Positions 28,176-40,800 of a stretch of 64,000 bases of DNA are shown here, piece after piece (the first letter of the stretch is position 1; every line of letters starts with the position of its first letter). The notes under the pieces were generated by a model. That model did not search any database. It was given only the letters and a program-made list of their open reading frames with translations, and was not told the DNA's origin. The stretch spans positions 1,355-65,354 of the forward strand of contig RCAB01000242.1 in assembly GCA_003640385.1 (NCBI GenBank), written 5' to 3'. Source of the stretch: Setaria digitata. Taxonomy: Eukaryota; Nematoda; Chromadorea; Rhabditida; Setariidae. The position numbers and the translations under genes are program-made.

Positions 28176-30456
28176 ATGGATTCGGGTAGTGTTGAAGGTA
28201 CAACACTTGTATCAACCATTGCAAGTAATATCCAACGATTAAGCCAGTATGGTTCGTTTTTTTTTTTTTTTTTTTTCCTTTTTTTTTTTCGCTTGCTTTT
28301 CTTCTAAAATTATTTTAAAGCGTAAATATTAACTGTAGCTGCCATAGTGAGAATTTTTGCATGTACTGCATATTTATACATGATTGTAGTATTATTGTAG
28401 TACTTTTAGCTTTAGGTAAATATTTTCACCCTTTGACATTGCTATAATATCCTTATTTAAATGAAGAAGTGTAAAGATTTGAAAAGAATTTAAAATCATA
28501 ATTATCAAGTTTAATTTTCGGAAAAAAAAAAAAGAATTGTACATGAATATTTACATAGTATTTTTGTGATAAATATAATAGCGTAATGTAGTTGGTGATA
28601 GGATACTTATCACCAGAGGATAATAATTTGTCATCCAGTTTTTCTAATATGTTTACCTCTAATGAGTAATCAAACAGGTAGTAGTCGCCTTCTGAAAAGC
28701 TAGAATATTTTGAATTTGTCTTTTAGTTTTTTTAAATTTTGCATAAACTATCAAATTGCAGTACAACAACTGGAAGTGTTAGGTGGAAAAATAGGTAGCA
28801 GTGATGATGGTGAACGTTTACGTGATCAAGTAGCGGAAGTAACATCATCAGCAAACACGTTAAGCAAGGAAACAAACACCTTAATGAAACGTTTGGTGGA
28901 GCTATCAAATGACCAGGTCTGATTATTGATTCATTAGCAAAGTGATTCTGTTACTCTCTTCATTTGTCTACAGTTCAAACATTCAGAGATACGCATCTTC
29001 GATGAAAGTACATCGTGAACGTCTTATGGGTGACTTGATTGGCGTTTTAAATCGTTTACAAATGGCTCAAAGAAATGCGGTTGCGAAAGAAAAGGAGTCA
29101 ATGAAGGCTGTAGCTGCTCAGGATCAACAAGTTAGTCATCAGGTAAAAGCCTCATCTAAGTGCTGGCTGTTGATATTGAGATATTATATTTCGGGAACTT
29201 CGATTCAACTTTTTGTGGAAAATGAGAGATGTGTTGTGTGTTTCGTTTCAATGAAGAAGGAAGCATTTATTCGAGTTCTGTGATATAAGATCTAAGAAAA
29301 TATGATATAAGAAAATTCGTTCATTCAAAGATTTAGATTTTCTTAGTCCCCCGTTTGTTTTGTTTTTGCCCTCAGATATGTTTCTTTTTCTTAGAATGTA
29401 TTCTTGCAAGAATTATATTTGTTGTATTGAGTTGTTTTTAATTGCAGATAGAACAGGTAAATGATGGCGAGCAGCAACAACGACAACAGCTGCAGATTCA
29501 GCATCAGCAACATCTCACCGAAATCAGAGAAAGGAGTGAGGTTACTTCCACTTTTAATTTGTTTTATTAGTATTTTAGGGGCTTTGATTTATTTCTTGCG
29601 TATCACCAGGTTATTAGCTGAAATAGATTTCTGAACAAGTTAGCTAATTTGATTTCATGCCAATTATGCAACAAGAAATGTCCATATCCTATAAAATTAT
29701 CGAAATATTAAGATTAAACGCGTGTTATCATTCTTACCAGCTCAAGATTTAGTGACAATTATTGAATTTCAGTCAGTTGTTTCACAACATTATTCTTATT
29801 TTCGTTCGGGTATTATTAATTCATTTAACCTCAAAGTTGTTTCTAGCTTCAAAATTAACTTCATTTGTCAACAAATATTACTTCCAACTTTCTATTCGTT
29901 TTTGCTAAAAAAAATACGAGGATGAATTGTTTTGCATTGTTTTATGCTCAAATATACCAAAGGAAAATTGAGTGCGAAGTGCTACAACTAAGGAATAGAA
30001 ATGAATGTATTTACAAAATTTTGCAGATTTTTGTATTTAGGCAATGAGACAACTTGATCAGGATATTAGTGATGTGACGCAAGTAATGAAAGATTTGGCG
30101 AGAATTGTGCATGATCAAGGTGAAATTATGGATAGTATTGAAGCAAATGTGGAGCATGCATCTATGCAGGTGCAACAGGTGCGATAATTTTATGAACCAA
30201 AATACAGTTTTAGTAGTGAATATTTAAACCGACTTATCCGAAATATCATTTTCAAATGATTATGTAATTTCATTCATTTTTTCTTTTGATTCTGAAGTTT
30301 TAATTATATTATTGTGTCCTTTTTTAGGGAGCGACAGCCGTACAGCGAGCTGTTGTATATCAACAGAGGGCACGGCAAAAGAAAATTTTCTTATTTATAT
30401 TTTTCTTTACTCTCATTCTCATCCTTATTCTTATAACATATTTCTTTACCAGATAA
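28176..30456 (+). CDS. syx-7: Syntaxin-7-type endosomal SNARE
   Basis: Six exons: 28176-28251, 28762-28916, 28987-29142, 29448-29540, 30041-30178, 30328-30456; 747 nt, 248 residues. It is a Qa-SNARE of the syntaxin 7/12 group acting in late endosome and lysosome fusion. The N-terminal Habc region begins MDSGSVEGTTLVSTIASNIQ. A glutamine-rich linker follows (exon 4). The SNARE motif runs AMRQLDQDISDVTQ..DQGEIMDSIEANVEHA with the central Q in QGEIMDSIE, then a basic stretch and a C-terminal membrane anchor rich in Phe, Ile and Leu. Exon 3 starts at the second of two AG acceptors (28985-28986); the first (28972-28973) would break the frame. A TTTACAG acceptor at 28157-28158 just before the ATG indicates trans-splicing. 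It lies downstream of FCP1 in the same orientation, and to my recollection the two genes are also close neighbours in C. elegans. Confidence 0.94.
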
Positions 30457-32176
30457 GGGCAGTGAGTGATTTTGCTTCTGTCTAGCTTTTTCTTTTTTTC
30501 TAAGCTGAACTTGATAGTGAAATTATGAGGGGAATGAATGTAACGTTACACAAATTATATATTTGTTAAATGGCGTTACAATTTTTATACATATAGATGA
30601 GTTGTGATGAACTAGATATTTAATGGTTTCTTTGCTTTGAATTTTATCGATATAGTGAGCTGAGATGATCTTGAATTAGGAGCTCATTAATATTTTTCAC
30701 TTTTAACCTTTCCAGTTCCGAATTTGATTTAAAATAAATTATGTTTGGAATCACAATTGTAAACTCTTGCACTCATTGTTTCCCTTTTGGTGGAGACGGA
30801 GAATTTCAGCAAAAATTCTCAAGCTATATTTGAGGAACTGTAAATCGGTGTTAGAAGATGATCTGATTTGAGAATTTTATTTTAGCAAGGCGCCATTTAT
30901 TTCAATTCTCTCCTGAAGAATTGAAATATCACATGCAAATTTTGTGGCCTTTGAAAAAAAAAAAAAGAAAAAAAATGTATTGAACGCACTACTCCACTTC
31001 CGAGAATTGTCATATCATATCGTTACTAGAAATGTATTGTGCGTATTTGTTCGTATTTTTTCATCGTCATCTTACATCTTTTTCTTTTTACCAAAAAAAA
31101 AAAAGACAAATATTGAAAAGTTTGGAGTGTGTCACGAAGTTAACGAGTTTCATTCCCATTTCTGGATGTCTGTCGATCTGGCTTTTGCGGAATTTTTATG
31201 GATTTTCTGGTGCATGTGTATGCTTCGTCAGTAGTTCTGCTTGTTTGTATAAATATATATATATATATATGGATATTCGAAAAAATTTTTTCATTTTCAT
31301 TCCTCAACAATAAATCAACAACAGCGGTAGAAAGAACTGAACTGAAAAACAAAGAGGGATGGAAAGCACTGTGATCACCGAGATTACCACTAGCTGTAAA
31401 ATTATAGAAATTTGTTAGAAACAACTGGAAATAAGGAAACAAACAAATTCAGTAACATTCGATCGCATGGGGAAATATGAGATAGGCGTGGGAAGTGTTA
31501 AGATTTTAAGAAATATCTACAGCAAAAGGCCATAAATTTGTTCAGGTTCTTAATACAGCGGTAAGGTGAGTCTTGCTTATTTAGTGGTGGGTAAGGGGGA
31601 TTAACAGGTTTCTGATTTTTGATGGAAAAAGATGACATACACAACTTAAAATATTAAAATAATCATTTTCGAAGATGCTATTATATCCAAAGGAAAGTTA
31701 TGGCCTTAAATGTGATAAAAAAGACTAGCACGGCGAGTTCCTGTCCCAAATTGTAATACTGAATATTAAGACAATAACAGCGAATAAACTTCATTATGGA
31801 GAATCCCAAGAAAATTTGCTCCTGAAAGTTCAAACAACTGATACAAATTGTAAAGTAATCAAATATGACACAAACAAATAGACCTGATAATACGTTCCCA
31901 AAAATGGTCATAGTCAGCTTCCACAGGCATTATAGATTTACATCCAAATAGGGAGAAAAAAGCAATTAGAGTTCTATGTTCAGTTTGAAATATGCTTTAG
32001 GACGAAAACTTTTGAAATTTTCCAACTTCTCAAATTATAATAAATTGACTTAATAATAATTCACATAAACACCATAGAGGAATATAAACATTTTGACATC
32101 TAATCTACGTATCAACTGAAATGAGAAGAAACTTTCAGAACTAATTCTAAAAAATTTGTAAAACTAGGAATGTCAG
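30457..32176. other. Convergent intergenic region, syntaxin / PWWP gene
   Basis: About 1.7 kb between two 3' ends. A plus-strand AATAAA at 30733-30738 may end the syntaxin transcript. Open frames on both strands (30944-31442 and 31681-31911) overlap one another and show no domain or splice logic. Nothing else is supported. Confidence 0.6.
30733..30738 (+). terminator. Probable poly(A) signal of syntaxin gene
   Basis: AATAAA 277 nt after the syntaxin stop codon. Confidence 0.4.
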
Positions 32177-35100
32177 TTATGCAAATCTTGGTGTATGCAG
32201 AGCACACGCTTCCCAAAGTTTTTTTTCCGTCTCCTGATCCAAAACACTGGGCACTTGCTTCGTAAGTGCTAAAAGTGGTGCCAATAGGCTGAAAAGCGTA
32301 TCCATCAACAAATCTAGCGATCCATCCACTGTACCCGGTTCGTCGGTTCTAAATGTTAAATTCAGAGAAGAAACTGAATCATTTCATTTTCTCAAATATT
32401 TTACTTAAGTAATACTTTACAAAAATCCCATTTTTGAAATACAAAATTCTACAGTATTCCACAGTATTTCTCCGACATTTGGCGAGTGATAAATACCGAG
32501 TACTGGCGGCTGAAGTCATTGATTTTGATACTGTAATGCACACGGCAGCAGCATCTAGCGGATCACTTGGGAATTCCCTTTCTGGAGACAGTCCGATCTC
32601 TCTTTTTTCATTTGTCCACCATCGTACTCGTCGTTCCATACAACTTCTCAACTGCAATGTTCCCGAAGACCGAGTTCGGTTACCTAAATTTGGAAACTTT
32701 TAAACTAGAATCACTAACTGACAAAGAAAAATGATTAAAATATTAACATTCCATACAACGCATTTATAGTCCTCATTCTGATCCTTCTAAAGTCCTCTTC
32801 ATCAAAAACGATTGTCGTTGGAGCAAAGAAGAATTTAATTAATATCACCATTAACAGCTGAATAAATAAATACCTGACTGCCTAGTATTTTTCCTCGATG
32901 TCCTTCGAGTTATTTCACCCTGGAAATGATGGAAAAAAAAAGGAAAATCCATGTAACGAACAGACAAATTACTGAATTTAGAAATTAGTCATCGTGAAAG
33001 TTTGAGAGATCAAACTGAAAATGCTTTAATCCAACCTGTTCACCCTCATTTTCACTAAGTGATGGTGATTTCCGTCGAATTTTGATAAGATCCTTCCATC
33101 TTCCTTTCTTACCCAAATCCTAAATATAAATAACTAGTATAACAAATATATGATGAAAGAGGTTCGAAACTGTTTATTCCAACTTCTTAAAATGAGCAAA
33201 ATTGAAAATCCCAAACAAACATAATACTTTAGGTATTTCTTCGTGACTCCTCACCCAGCCATACCATTTTCGGCACTTCTTATCGACGCAGCGCCATCTA
33301 AAAGAACATTAAAGAATTTGAATAAATAACTAAACTAAAGACACTATCAGACCTAGTTTTTTCCTACCTCTTTCTCTTCTCCCAGCGATTTGGCTACTGT
33401 AATGAAAACAAAGTCTAAAATGGACGTGAATTTTCAAACTGGATATAAAAGTTTCTTCTTCCACGTTACTCGGCGTGTGTACTACAAGATGAAGCGTTCC
33501 AAAAAAATGTTCCTTCATGACTGTATAGGAAAAATACCTGTGTCTGTTGCCACCGCACATTTGCGGTCGTACTTGCCCATTACAGTGAAAACAATGTCTA
33601 CAACCATCTTCCGCTACTAAAGGAGTTTTTTCTACTTTGCTGAAAGAGAAATAATACTGAACTAAGAAATATTTGGGAAATAAGTGATTAGTTAGAATGG
33701 AATTAATTTACGGAAAAGGCATTCCGAAAATGATTCCCCATCTGTAATAAAATAAAATATTTGAAAAAGAAGGAACTGATAGTTAGAAGCTGTAGAAGCA
33801 TTTGCATATTAGCCCAAAAAGAATATGAGAACTAAATCAGAGTGTGAGAAAGTCTTCAGTTAACTTAAAGCGATAAAACTATCTTGAAACAAAAACTCAC
33901 TAAAATTTTGGTCGTCCATTACCAGTTCTTCTGAGTGAAGCATTAAGACTACTTGGAAGTGACCCATTTTGATTCTGAGAAGAAAGTGAAGGTTCTAGTG
34001 CAGTTGGAAGAATATTTTTCTGTCCACTACATGAAGAATATTCTTGAACTTGGTCAGATTCGTTTTCAATTTTCGTTACTGAGGGCAGTGATGTCTGTGC
34101 GAAAATATTCGAGAACGAATCTGATGCTAAACAATCGGGAAGAGCACTTGAAATGATCGGGTCATGAATACTGTCCAAAGTGTTATCCTGCTGTTTATCA
34201 CTCGAAGAAACATTCAATGTTATAAGGTCGGTTTTTATATCATCAATATTTCCTTTCTAAAAATAAAAATAAAAACAAAAGATGAAACGCAGTCTTAGTT
34301 ATCCTATGACAACATAAACTGTTTGAACAAAAATAAAAATAAGATACCAGAATCGAAAGGAAAGATACATTCATTACTACTGAATAAAGAATGATCTATA
34401 AATTCTGGAGAACACAACGAAATAAAACACTCACTGCAAAATTGAGCAGCTGGCTATTTATTTCAGAAAGTGATGGTTCATGGATTTCGTTCCATTTTAA
34501 ACAATTCGTATTTGCACACCTACAAAACCAAGCAAATTTGAAAACTTTGGACTTTTTATACCGCAACATCAAGGTTTCATCATGGTTATATTGTGTAGTT
34601 ATAAAAAAAGAAAAAAAATACAAACAAAGTTATATTGTGATGAAAAAAAATGTAGCTATAAAAAATAAAAAAAAGATACAAAGTTAAAAAATTTTTTATA
34701 TATAAATACAAACCTCCACTTCAAACCATAGAGAATGCATTGGTATCCACAACCTGAGCAACTCTTTTGGACAAGATTCTGTTGACGAGATTCTAAACTC
34801 TGCTCATCAAAACCCGCTAAAGGATGATCATCAGACGCACTCAGGATATCGTTAAATGAGAGTGTTGAAAGTGGATCTGTTGGACTGAAAAGCGGTGACG
34901 ACCCCAAGAAATCATCGAATCCATCCGACATACCAGAACATAACCTGCAAATAACGGAGTAGAAAACTTAAATTATGCGAAATTATAAAGAAAAAAATGG
35001 AACAAAACAAAATATGAAAATAAGACAAATAATTCATGGAACTGAAGTGCATGCAAAAGGCACAGCAGCATCTCAGAAATGGAAGCTTAATTTGGCAAAT

Positions 35101-36743
35101 GTTATCACGAACACGACAGCACTAAGGATTCAAAAGAACCTCGTGCGTCCTGAAGATACGCTGTTGAAGCGTTCACGTAGCTTCCCAGATGATATATAAT
35201 CACCAATAATGGACTTAGGACACCTGACGCTATTTTTCATTGTTGGCCTTTGAATTTCGTCGATATCTGTACCAATTCCATCGAGTAAATAGTTATAGGC
35301 ACCATCGCTTAAAATCGGTAACATCGGATCCTAGAAACGAAACGTTAGAAATTAATGATAACCTTGAAATTGCTCGGTTGCTTTGTCCAATTATTCCATT
35401 ATTTTGGAACATCAAATTTAACAGTGTAAAAATTTACTTCGCCCAAGTCTATATCAAATGATTGTGAAAATGAATTCGTTTTATTACGACTTGAGATAGA
35501 CGTAAAGCTTCCCAGACGTCTCCGTTCATTCCTTGTTTCAATGTTATCTTTAACTGAAATAAAATGAATCTTGAACAATTTATCTGACATAATTTACCAT
35601 TGAATTGCCTAGCTAGCATACCCTATAATTATTTGTAGCAGAGATTACCTGGTGAAAGAGACGGCGTTCGCATTCTAGGCGGGACAGGTGAAGACGTAGT
35701 AGGACTTGATAAAAGGTTTTCCAGCAGGCTTTCGCTAGTATCGGACCGATTGGATTTCCTTCTACATCTACTTCCACTGCAACTTTTGACACCTACAAAG
35801 ATATCTCCCAACACATCAACTCCTTAATGATTAGAATCATCGCAAAGCTTCAAAATCTCAAAATACGAAAACCTTAGGCACAACTTACGCATCAGCTTGT
35901 TAACAAATTCAAACAATTTACCATTTGTTTTGCGACATATGCTTACTAGACATATACTAAGTGATGAATGGTGCAGCAGCTTACAAATAAAAACTCATCT
36001 ACTTAATTTAAGAAAGATGCGAAACCTGAAGAGCTAATGCTAGATGATCCTGGAACAGATTTCTCTACTGTAGCCGACAGGCACGTGGCGGAAGTTTTTG
36101 ATGCCGTTAAGCTGGGTTCCATGTAACCAGCGGCTTCGCGTGCTTCTTGTAAAGCCTCAGCAAAACCCTAGAATAAAAGAAAATATGTGCTATAAAAGCA
36201 AAATTTAATGAAAAAAAAAATGCTTTTTTCTAAAAAAAAAAAAGGGCATTAAAAATTTAATAAAATAAAAACACACTTCACATTCAAAAATCTGTTAATT
36301 TCTAGATCCCTTAAGCATATACAATAAAATGAAAATGAAGTTAAAAAAAAACAAAACAAAACTGATAATTACTCTAATCTTTCTTTGCACTTCATATTCC
36401 TCTCGATAAGCATAATAATCAAACAAATCGCTCTTCTTCATTATTGCCGTTTCACGTGTGCCATAAAATAGTACTGAATAACGACCAGCTGGTATACCTT
36501 CCATTTTCTCTGATGGCTGCATTATCTGTAATAATCATGCCTTCATTACCTCATTTTTTTTTTTTTTTTTTTTAATTTAAATAAAGACATATGACTGAAG
36601 TAGAAGCAAACAATTCCAAAACAAAATAATCAAACTAATAATTTAATAAAATATGTAATACGATCACATACCACTGCTGGCCATGGTGGAAATCCCTTCA
36701 TCTTAGCCCAGACTATGGCGCCTGATTTGAACTCTCTATCCAT
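32177..36743 (-). CDS. PWWP-domain chromatin protein with two cysteine modules
   Basis: Fifteen exons: 36672-36743, 36373-36525, 36026-36167, 35649-35792, 35438-35553, 35140-35330, 34714-34944, 34435-34519, 33901-34256, 33538-33639, 33228-33297, 33036-33119, 32874-32919, 32497-32683, 32177-32348; 2151 nt, 716 residues. An N-terminal PWWP domain (residues 4 to about 80; GAIVWAKMKGFPPWPAV and VLFYGTRETAIMKKSDLF) resembles the HDGF/LEDGF/GLYR1 type, which binds methylated histone H3 and DNA. A long Ser-rich, probably disordered region follows. Two related Cys clusters lie near residues 335-365 (CSGC..C..KWRC....C) and 510-547 (CRHC..C..CGG..RWRC....C..W), then basic segments and a helical C-terminus (LLMDTLFSLLAPLLALTKQV). 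The family beyond PWWP is not recognised. A poly-T AG (36750-36751) 7 nt before the ATG marks trans-splicing. Confidence 0.85.
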
Positions 36744-37856
36744 TATCGCCTAAAAAAAAAAAAAAAAAAGAGAAAAAACATTTCGGTAACGTAATATTTA
36801 AATAAACAAATAATACTTCTATCTAACACTAAATATATACATTTGTTTATTTATTTACTTGTTTATTTATTCATTTATATTTGTATATTTATGCATCCAG
36901 ATTTATATACATTTACATAATGTGCTCCTCTTTTGTAAGAACCGAAAATGATAAATGAAAGAAGCAATAACCAAGTGTACTAGACTAGTCTGATGCTAGT
37001 TAGACGCAAGTGGAAAAAGCTCAAAGTGACGTGACGTTATCTTTTGTTGTAAAACTTCGCACTAACGTGTATATATTGTTGCACTACAAAATTACGTGAG
37101 CAGATATTTGACGTGTACGAAAAGATAAAAGATAAAATGCTAAGCGTTCCTCCAGTGTAAAGTGAAATTAAACGTACGCATACACGTATCCACTAGCCCT
37201 CCCACCCTCCACCCCTATCCTCCCACACTTTCCTGCCGCTGCCGCTGCCGCCTGACGCCGTCATCCCCACCCACGCCTATCCAACAAATCGTCTAGACAT
37301 GATGAGTGCACGTGAATTGCTTGGCACACTGCCAACAGGCGGTATTTTAAATGGTGGGAAATTCGATTTGAAAATATTTCTCGAAATGAATTTAGCTGTG
37401 TAGGTTATTAAATTAAATTCATGTTTTTATCGTCATTCATGTGTGCATGATTTGGTAGATGCGTAAATTGCCAGGAAGAAATGTGTTGCGAGAGAAAAGT
37501 TTAAAGTTTACAATTTTAAGCATTTCGAAGTTTGTTAGTTGTTGTTCATTAGATCTTGAATGTTAATCGAACAGCAAAACAATTGGATAATGATAATTTA
37601 TGTGAAATTAACATGCTATACAATCATGATAAAGTAGTTTCAGAATTTGATGATTGTTTAAAATTCAAGAGTTTGTTAAATTTCGAGCAAAAAAAAAAAA
37701 AAAAAAGAAAAGGTATTAATTATCATCTATTAACAATTCATTTAGCAATAATGGCAAAATAAATTTTATGAATACTTTAAATTGTAAATTGATACAATGA
37801 ACGTGAATTGGTATGAATGAGAGAACTGGAGTGAATTTGATTTCCAGTAATGTATT
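36744..37856. other. Upstream region of the PWWP gene with a C-rich island
   Basis: About 1.1 kb between the IFT70 3' end and the PWWP gene start, both on the minus strand. Left part: T/A-rich simple sequence (36830-36920). Centre: a strikingly C-rich block (37190-37300) with CCACCC and GCCGCT repeats, a CACGTG E-box near 37309 and a perfect NFI-type site (37321-37335). A 34-codon plus-strand frame from 37300 begins with two ATGs but has no supported continuation. Confidence 0.6.
37321..37335. promoter_or_regulatory. Perfect nuclear factor I (NFI) consensus site
   Basis: TTGGCACACTGCCAA matches TTGGC(N5)GCCAA exactly and is palindromic in its half-sites. It lies about 580 bp upstream of the PWWP gene start, next to a C-rich island. 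Binding by an NFI-1 orthologue is inferred from the consensus only. Confidence 0.55.
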
Positions 37857-40800
37857 TCAGTTATTAATTACCTCTAATAGTAAAGCTCTTAACAGTCGCG
37901 CTTCATAAGCTACTGAATTTTTTGCATTTTCAGTTTCCAGTTCATCCGTTATCAAAGGACCAGCAACTGTTGTTGGCACAGCTTTTCCATATACTAAAAT
38001 GGAAATTAATTGAATATCGGAATTTCAAAAGGGCAAGAATTCAATTCCTAATAAAAAACATGAATTGAAATTAATTAATTCTGAATAAATTACAAATTAT
38101 GTCACGGAAGCAGAGCATCTATATCAATTCTGGCTTAAAAAATAAACATTCAAAACAGCTTTTGTAAAATTGAAAACTCCCAATTACCAGCCTAACTAAT
38201 ATGCAAAGAAAGAAAAAGATAAAAATTGGGGAAAATGGAGCATTCTGGACTCTATCGTTATGAATTAATTAATAATGTAATTAGTCTCTATCGGAACATG
38301 TAAATAAAATATAAGAAATATGAATAAAATTTCTAATTTACCATTTATTTTCAGTCTAAAATCTTAGCATAACAACATCGGATTATAGAACAAAAGAAAC
38401 GAAAAAAATGTTTCCCTAAAACAAACTTTCACATTGTTCCAGAAATTGAAGACATTCTTGCAGTACAGAATCCCTAATATTGATAATATGCTTGGCCAAA
38501 TTTTCAATTAACGATAGCATACAACGTTTACAGTAAAACCATGTATCAGTGCCAAGCTTCTTATCATATGGCTCCATCGCTTTAATTACTCGTGAAATTC
38601 CAAATTCATAATTACCCTTAAATGATAACAAATTCATTTTTTTTAAAAGCATTTTAAAATTTCATTTCAAAAACAATCCAGGAACTTACTTTTGAGCAGT
38701 AAAGTGTACCAATGACAAGATTTATAATGCATAAATGGAATAACTTCGTCGTATCCGACATTGCTATACTTGCTTCCTCTTCATTTTCAACTTTTTTCAT
38801 CAATTCTTCAGCCTTTAAATTAATAATTTTGATTTTTTTCTTTTTGCCAAAATTTCACTTTTGCATGGAATTTATGAAATTTAATTTCCTAGAAAAATAC
38901 TAACCTCTTCATTTTGATTGGTCATAATGTAGCAAACACTAAGATTTGCCAATACTATCGCCGTAATACTAAGCATCTGTAATGAAGGTTAATTAGTAAT
39001 CAGTAATTAATCATTAATTAAATGCAATGTATTTTAGAATGAAACAAACATTGTCGAAATTTTTTTTTACAATTGGTTCGTAAAATCCAGCTGCTTCTTT
39101 GAATTTATTTGCCTGAAATGGAAAAAAGAAAAAGAAAGTAAAAATATTTTTTTTTTTTTTTTATTTCATCAAATAATACTGCCAAAATGATAAAACTGAA
39201 ATATTTGAAATGAATGTGTAATCTATTAATCATATACCGAATGGGAATGGAATAGCAATGATGAAGTGAAAAGTATTACTTGCATGAACAAAGTATGTGC
39301 TACATTCAATTTCCATAAATCATTTTCGCTACAAAATTCGACTGATTTCCGGAAAATCTTTTCCACTTGCGAGTAATCATTCATATCCCAATAAATTTTC
39401 GCTTGTGACATCAATATTGGCATGTATCTGTTTTTAATTTAGATTTTTTTATTGAATTAAATCAGAAAATAGCCGAATGAAAAATTTAATTGTAATTCAT
39501 TCTGAATTCTGTTCAACTCTATCAAGCTAGTTATAATGACTGGAAATAAATCTCTTCTCTTTCTTTCCTGATAAAAAAAAGGTTAAATTAATGAGCAAAT
39601 TTATGGATCGAAGTAGTGAACCCGAAATTCATCGTACTTAAATTCATTTCAAATTTCCCGTTTCTTATTTTAGCGCTATTGTAAAAAACGGTTACGAATT
39701 ATCTAAAATGATAAAAAGACTCCATTCAATAACTACATATACTATTTCAGTAATTTATTACTTAATATTTGAACGAAGATTAGAATTAAGCGAAGAAAAT
39801 ATCGAGAATGAAACTTGAACTTGGCTGATCTCATTGTTAATTTACGACTTATAGATATTCCCAAAAAATTACTGCTTATGTCGAAGAATCTAATAATTTG
39901 ATAATTGCTTTTACTATAATATAATAATTTTTGGCCACAAATAGATTAAATGACAATATTTAATTTAATAATCATTGGCCATTGGCTGTAAAGAAATTGG
40001 AACATTTACTCAGCCATTATATCATCGTATGCTTCAACAGCCTTCTTCATGGCTAGTTCATTGTTTTCCTGACGAAATTCCTAAATTATTACACTTCAAT
40101 TCCTCATTCCTAACAATTTTTAAATAAAAATTCTAGAAAAAATTTTTGAAAAATAATAATTTGAACAAATTATTGATTGCAAATAGCACTGCAGTGCAAT
40201 ATAGTAAGAGGCACATTTTTTTTTTTTTTTTTTTTCTAATCCGGAAGCACAAAATTAACTCAAGATATCGTTGGCTTAGTAAATTAGACCAAAAATGCTA
40301 TTATAAAAATTGCACTAATATATTTTTGGTTTTTTTTTTTGAAGCCCTTTTCAAACAAGAAACATACATTTATACGCTTGCTTAATTTGCGCAATTCATT
40401 AATTTGTTTGTTACTGATTATTTCGAATTTATTATAAGCATCCATGGGTGCCGTTTGTTGCGTAATAACAGCATCCAAATAATCATACAAATACTATGAA
40501 ATAATTTACTTGTGAATAAGAAAATGAAAATGATAAGAATTTAATGATAAGGTGAAGAAAAAAAAATGATAAACTTTAATAATAATAAGAAAAACTGCAG
40601 ACGAACTACCGGTGTAAGATATTTGTTTGCTAGATGTGCATTTTCCGCCAAGACATCAGCTGCTATGTCGTAATACTGAAAATGGTTAAGTACATTCCAC
40701 AGTATCATTTGAAGTAGCATCCTAATTAGTCCATAATTACTACCGTCAGTAGCTATCTTCTCCTTTTTTAATAGCAATAATTAAAAGTGTTACCTCATAT

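Noticed and set aside
28942..28986. Syntaxin exon 3 starting at the first acceptor (28974)
   Set aside because: That start reads into a stop; the second acceptor at 28985-28986 restores the conserved frame.
32745..32860. Open minus-strand stretch between two PWWP-gene exons
   Set aside because: No acceptor gives the right phase; skipping it preserves the frame and the total is a multiple of three.
33368..33396. A 29-nt block on the minus strand with acceptor and donor, inside the PWWP gene
   Set aside because: Including it shifts the frame and removes the conserved WRC motif. Joining 33538-33639 directly to 33228-33297 keeps both the frame and the cysteine pattern.
33710..33755. Possible small exon of the PWWP gene after a TTACAG acceptor
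   Set aside because: Splicing it to the preceding exon creates an immediate TAA.
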